Assembly (NCBI GenBank): GCA_964632395.1
Contig: CAZWES010000026.1
Span: 1 to 13,611, forward strand
Direction: 5' to 3'
DNA length: 13,611 bases
Source of the DNA: CAZWES01 sp964632395
GTDB taxonomy: Bacteria > Patescibacteriota > Gracilibacteria > Peribacterales > Peribacteraceae
The notes below the pieces were generated by a model, which searched no databases, had not been told where the DNA came from, and saw nothing but the letters and a program-made list of their open reading frames with translations. Position numbers and translations under genes: made by a program. The stretch's first letter is position 1. Each line of letters starts with the position of its first letter. This document shows, in pieces, positions 12,428 to 13,611 of the stretch.

Positions 12428-13214
12428 ACACCACTCAACGCACCATGCCATAGGGCTCCTTCTCGCGATTGTTGTAATCGGTGGAGTGCTTGGTGGAATG
12501 AGTGGCATTGTGGGTAGGAAGATGGTCCGCGAATCGGGTGCATACGAATCAGAAGTAACGCGAAACAATGCAAGACAATCACGGCTGATGCAGAGGCGGC
12601 TTAGTAGGATGAAAGCTCGTGAGGCAAGGCTCAAGCGGCAAGGTCGAGTTGTCTCCGATGTTGGAACAACGTACCCGATGCAGAATGGTGTCTTTGCATT
12701 CAAAGGGTCAACAAAGTGGAATGTTTCGATGAGTGTTGCGTCACTCCTTTATCCACGGCTCGGGCTTAATGCGCCTATCGGAAAACCGAAGTCTGAGAGT
12801 TGGAACAGCAGGAACTGGAGAAGGTTGGAGGATGAAATGCAGTATCTTCTTTTGAATGGAATTGCAGCTTATCCGCATTCAACTTCTCCTGGAGCAAATG
12901 GCAGCGTAATAATTGCAGGGCATAGCAGCCCGCCCACAATGGAATCGGTAGGAAGTCCTTACGAAGATATTTTTGCAAATCTTCCTAATGCGAGAGTGGG
13001 GGACTTCATAACCATTAAAGACTCCGCAGGTGATTCACACACATATGAAGTCAGAAAGACGCAGATTGTTCCGGCAACTTACACGCAGATTCTTTTGCAA
13101 AAACCATCTAAGAAGGAGCTGATTCTATTCACCTGCTACCCGGTTGGGACTACAAGAGAGAGGTTTGTGGTGTGGGGAGAGCTTGTGGAGACTCCGCAAA
13201 TTGCAAGACGCTAA
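12417..13214 (+). CDS. Sortase family cysteine transpeptidase (class D/E-like)
   Basis: Sortases cleave a C-terminal sorting signal on exported proteins and attach them covalently to the cell wall or to each other. From ATG 12417 the protein has 265 residues. A short His-rich tail precedes one membrane helix (about 10-33), then a basic linker, then the sortase barrel. Catalytic residues are H169 in VIIAGHSS, C240 in LILFTCYP (the TLxTC motif) and an arginine nine residues on (R249, in RERFVVWGEL). ATG 12411 would add two residues, but the -10 box position favours 12417. The class is uncertain; the TCYPxGT context is class D/E-like. No protein with an obvious LPXTG-like tail lies in the window, so the substrate is unknown. 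The downstream small gene follows after 2 bases. Confidence 0.93.
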   Translation: MLHKHHSTHHAIGLLLAIVVIGGVLGGMSGIVGRKMVRESGAYESEVTRNNARQSRLMQRRLSRMKAREARLKRQGRVVSDVGTTYPMQNGVFAFKGSTKWNVSMSVASLLYPRLGLNAPIGKPKSESWNSRNWRRLEDEMQYLLLNGIAAYPHSTSPGANGSVIIAGHSSPPTMESVGSPYEDIFANLPNARVGDFITIKDSAGDSHTYEVRKTQIVPATYTQILLQKPSKKELILFTCYPVGTTRERFVVWGELVETPQIARR

Positions 13215-13216
13215 AA

Positions 13217-13534
13217 ATGGATTATCGCACATTCAAGAAAACGGCAAAAAATCTGAACTTGTTCTCCAAAGGTGATCTAAAACGTGCGCTCAAGATTGCG
13301 AAGAAATTGGATGATAATCAGCGAGTTTCATTCCTGGAAGAGTTGGAAGAAAAATGCCAGATGCTTAACGAGGTTGTGGAGAAGACATCCAGCTTTGTGG
13401 AGGATTATTCCGAATTCGTAACAAATGCAGAAAAAATTGTGCATAAAGTGGAAAGGAAAGATCAGGAAGAACAGGAGCATGAATCTGAGGTTTCCGAAGC
13501 CGAAAAACATCTTTCCGATTACACACAAACATGA
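13217..13534 (+). CDS. Small coiled-coil protein of unknown function (105 residues)
   Basis: I do not recognise a family. From ATG 13217 the protein has 105 residues. It has a basic N-terminal third (MDYRTFKKTAKNLNLFSKGD) and then a long charged helix with a coiled-coil pattern (about 36-97). The C-terminus is very acidic (ERKDQEEQEHESEVSEAEKH). It has no signal peptide or membrane segment. It starts 2 bases after the sortase stop, so it is almost certainly co-transcribed and translated by coupling or reinitiation, as no ribosome binding site is visible. An in-frame upstream start inside the sortase gene (13172) is rejected because the 2-base junction is the better arrangement. Confidence 0.75.
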   Translation: MDYRTFKKTAKNLNLFSKGDLKRALKIAKKLDDNQRVSFLEELEEKCQMLNEVVEKTSSFVEDYSEFVTNAEKIVHKVERKDQEEQEHESEVSEAEKHLSDYTQT

Positions 13535-13578
13535 GTGCAGATGCAGCGCCATCACCGCAGTGAAAAACCCTGTGCTAC

Positions 13579-13611
13579 GCCCCTGCGTTCCGCTTCGCTC
13601 CACTCCGGGGC
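13579..13611. repeat. Partial GC-rich palindromic repeat at window end
   Basis: GCCCC (13579-13583) and GGGGC (13607-13611) are inverted ends at the very edge of the window. Between them lies TCCGCTTCGCT (13589-13599), matching 11 bases of the core shared by the repeats in the GspE-type gene and tsaD. The element may continue beyond the window. Bases 13535-13578 hold no gene that I can support. Confidence 0.5.

Noticed and set aside
12391..12582. Upstream in-frame extension of tsaD (64 extra residues)
   Set aside because: TsaD proteins begin MxxLGIETSCDET, matched exactly from ATG 12390; the extension is antisense to the sortase gene.
13172..13216. 15-residue N-terminal extension of the coiled-coil gene into the sortase gene
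   Set aside because: It would overlap the sortase coding end; ATG 13217, 2 bases after the sortase stop, is the natural start.
13531..13563. Ten-codon ORF from ATG 13531 overlapping the last stop codon
   Set aside because: It is too short, with no hydrophobic or other feature, unlike the 30-residue case at 10847.
1..13611. UGA recoding (Gly) as in Gracilibacteria/SR1
   Set aside because: TGA terminates lepB, glmS, tsaD and others at family-consistent C-termini, with no internal TGA needed.

Overview
The window looks like a chromosomal segment of a Patescibacteria/CPR bacterium, with the Peregrinibacteria/Peribacteria group as my best guess. This is inferred from gene style, not from a database match. 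Supporting points are compact gene packing, the absence of recognisable Shine-Dalgarno sequences, many short unrecognised genes, a membrane PH-domain protein, a large PKD-repeat membrane protein and a short GspE/PilB-type ATPase. TGA acts as a normal stop here (lepB, lipoprotein, glmS, tsaD and others end in TGA at family-consistent lengths). This argues against the UGA-glycine code of Gracilibacteria and SR1.

Layout: at 1-305 (-) is the start of a PH-domain membrane protein, back to back with lepB (340-1014 +). A coiled-coil lipoprotein (1081-1878 +) follows, then a 99-bp palindromic repeat and glmS (2059-3831 +). GlmS converges with only one spacer base on a large class B penicillin-binding protein (3833-6460 -). 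A 217-bp divergent region holding a second copy of the palindromic repeat precedes the GspE/PilB-type ATPase (6678-7880 +). Two small unknown genes (7937-8185 and 8404-8703 +) are separated by a 218-bp gap with a strong hairpin. Next comes a three-helix membrane protein with about six PKD-like domains (8757-10850 +), overlapped by a 30-codon membrane microprotein (10847-10939 +). On the minus strand, tsaD (12390-11308) is followed by an unknown acidic gene (11295-10936). Back to back with tsaD are a sortase (12417-13214 +) and a small coiled-coil gene (13217-13534 +). No gene-free stretch exceeds 300 bases. I saw no tRNA, rRNA, CRISPR array or transposase.

Functional theme: most genes serve the cell envelope: signal peptidase, lipoprotein, amino-sugar supply for peptidoglycan (GlmS), peptidoglycan cross-linking (PBP), a pilus/secretion ATPase, an exported PKD protein and a sortase. 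TsaD (tRNA t6A synthesis) is the housekeeping exception.

Two patterns stand out. First, nearly every gene has a TANNNT -10 box ending 6 to 9 bases before its start codon, with no ribosome binding site, which implies mostly leaderless mRNAs. This includes two ultra-compact divergent promoters (34 and 20-26 bp) and resolves several start codons. Second, there are two classes of palindromic repeat. One is an A/T-rich intergenic element of about 97 bp present twice. The other is a GC-rich set sharing the core CGAAGCGAAGCGGAG, found inside the reading frames of the GspE-type ATPase and tsaD, where it adds about 30 in-frame residues to conserved proteins; a shorter match lies at the window's end.
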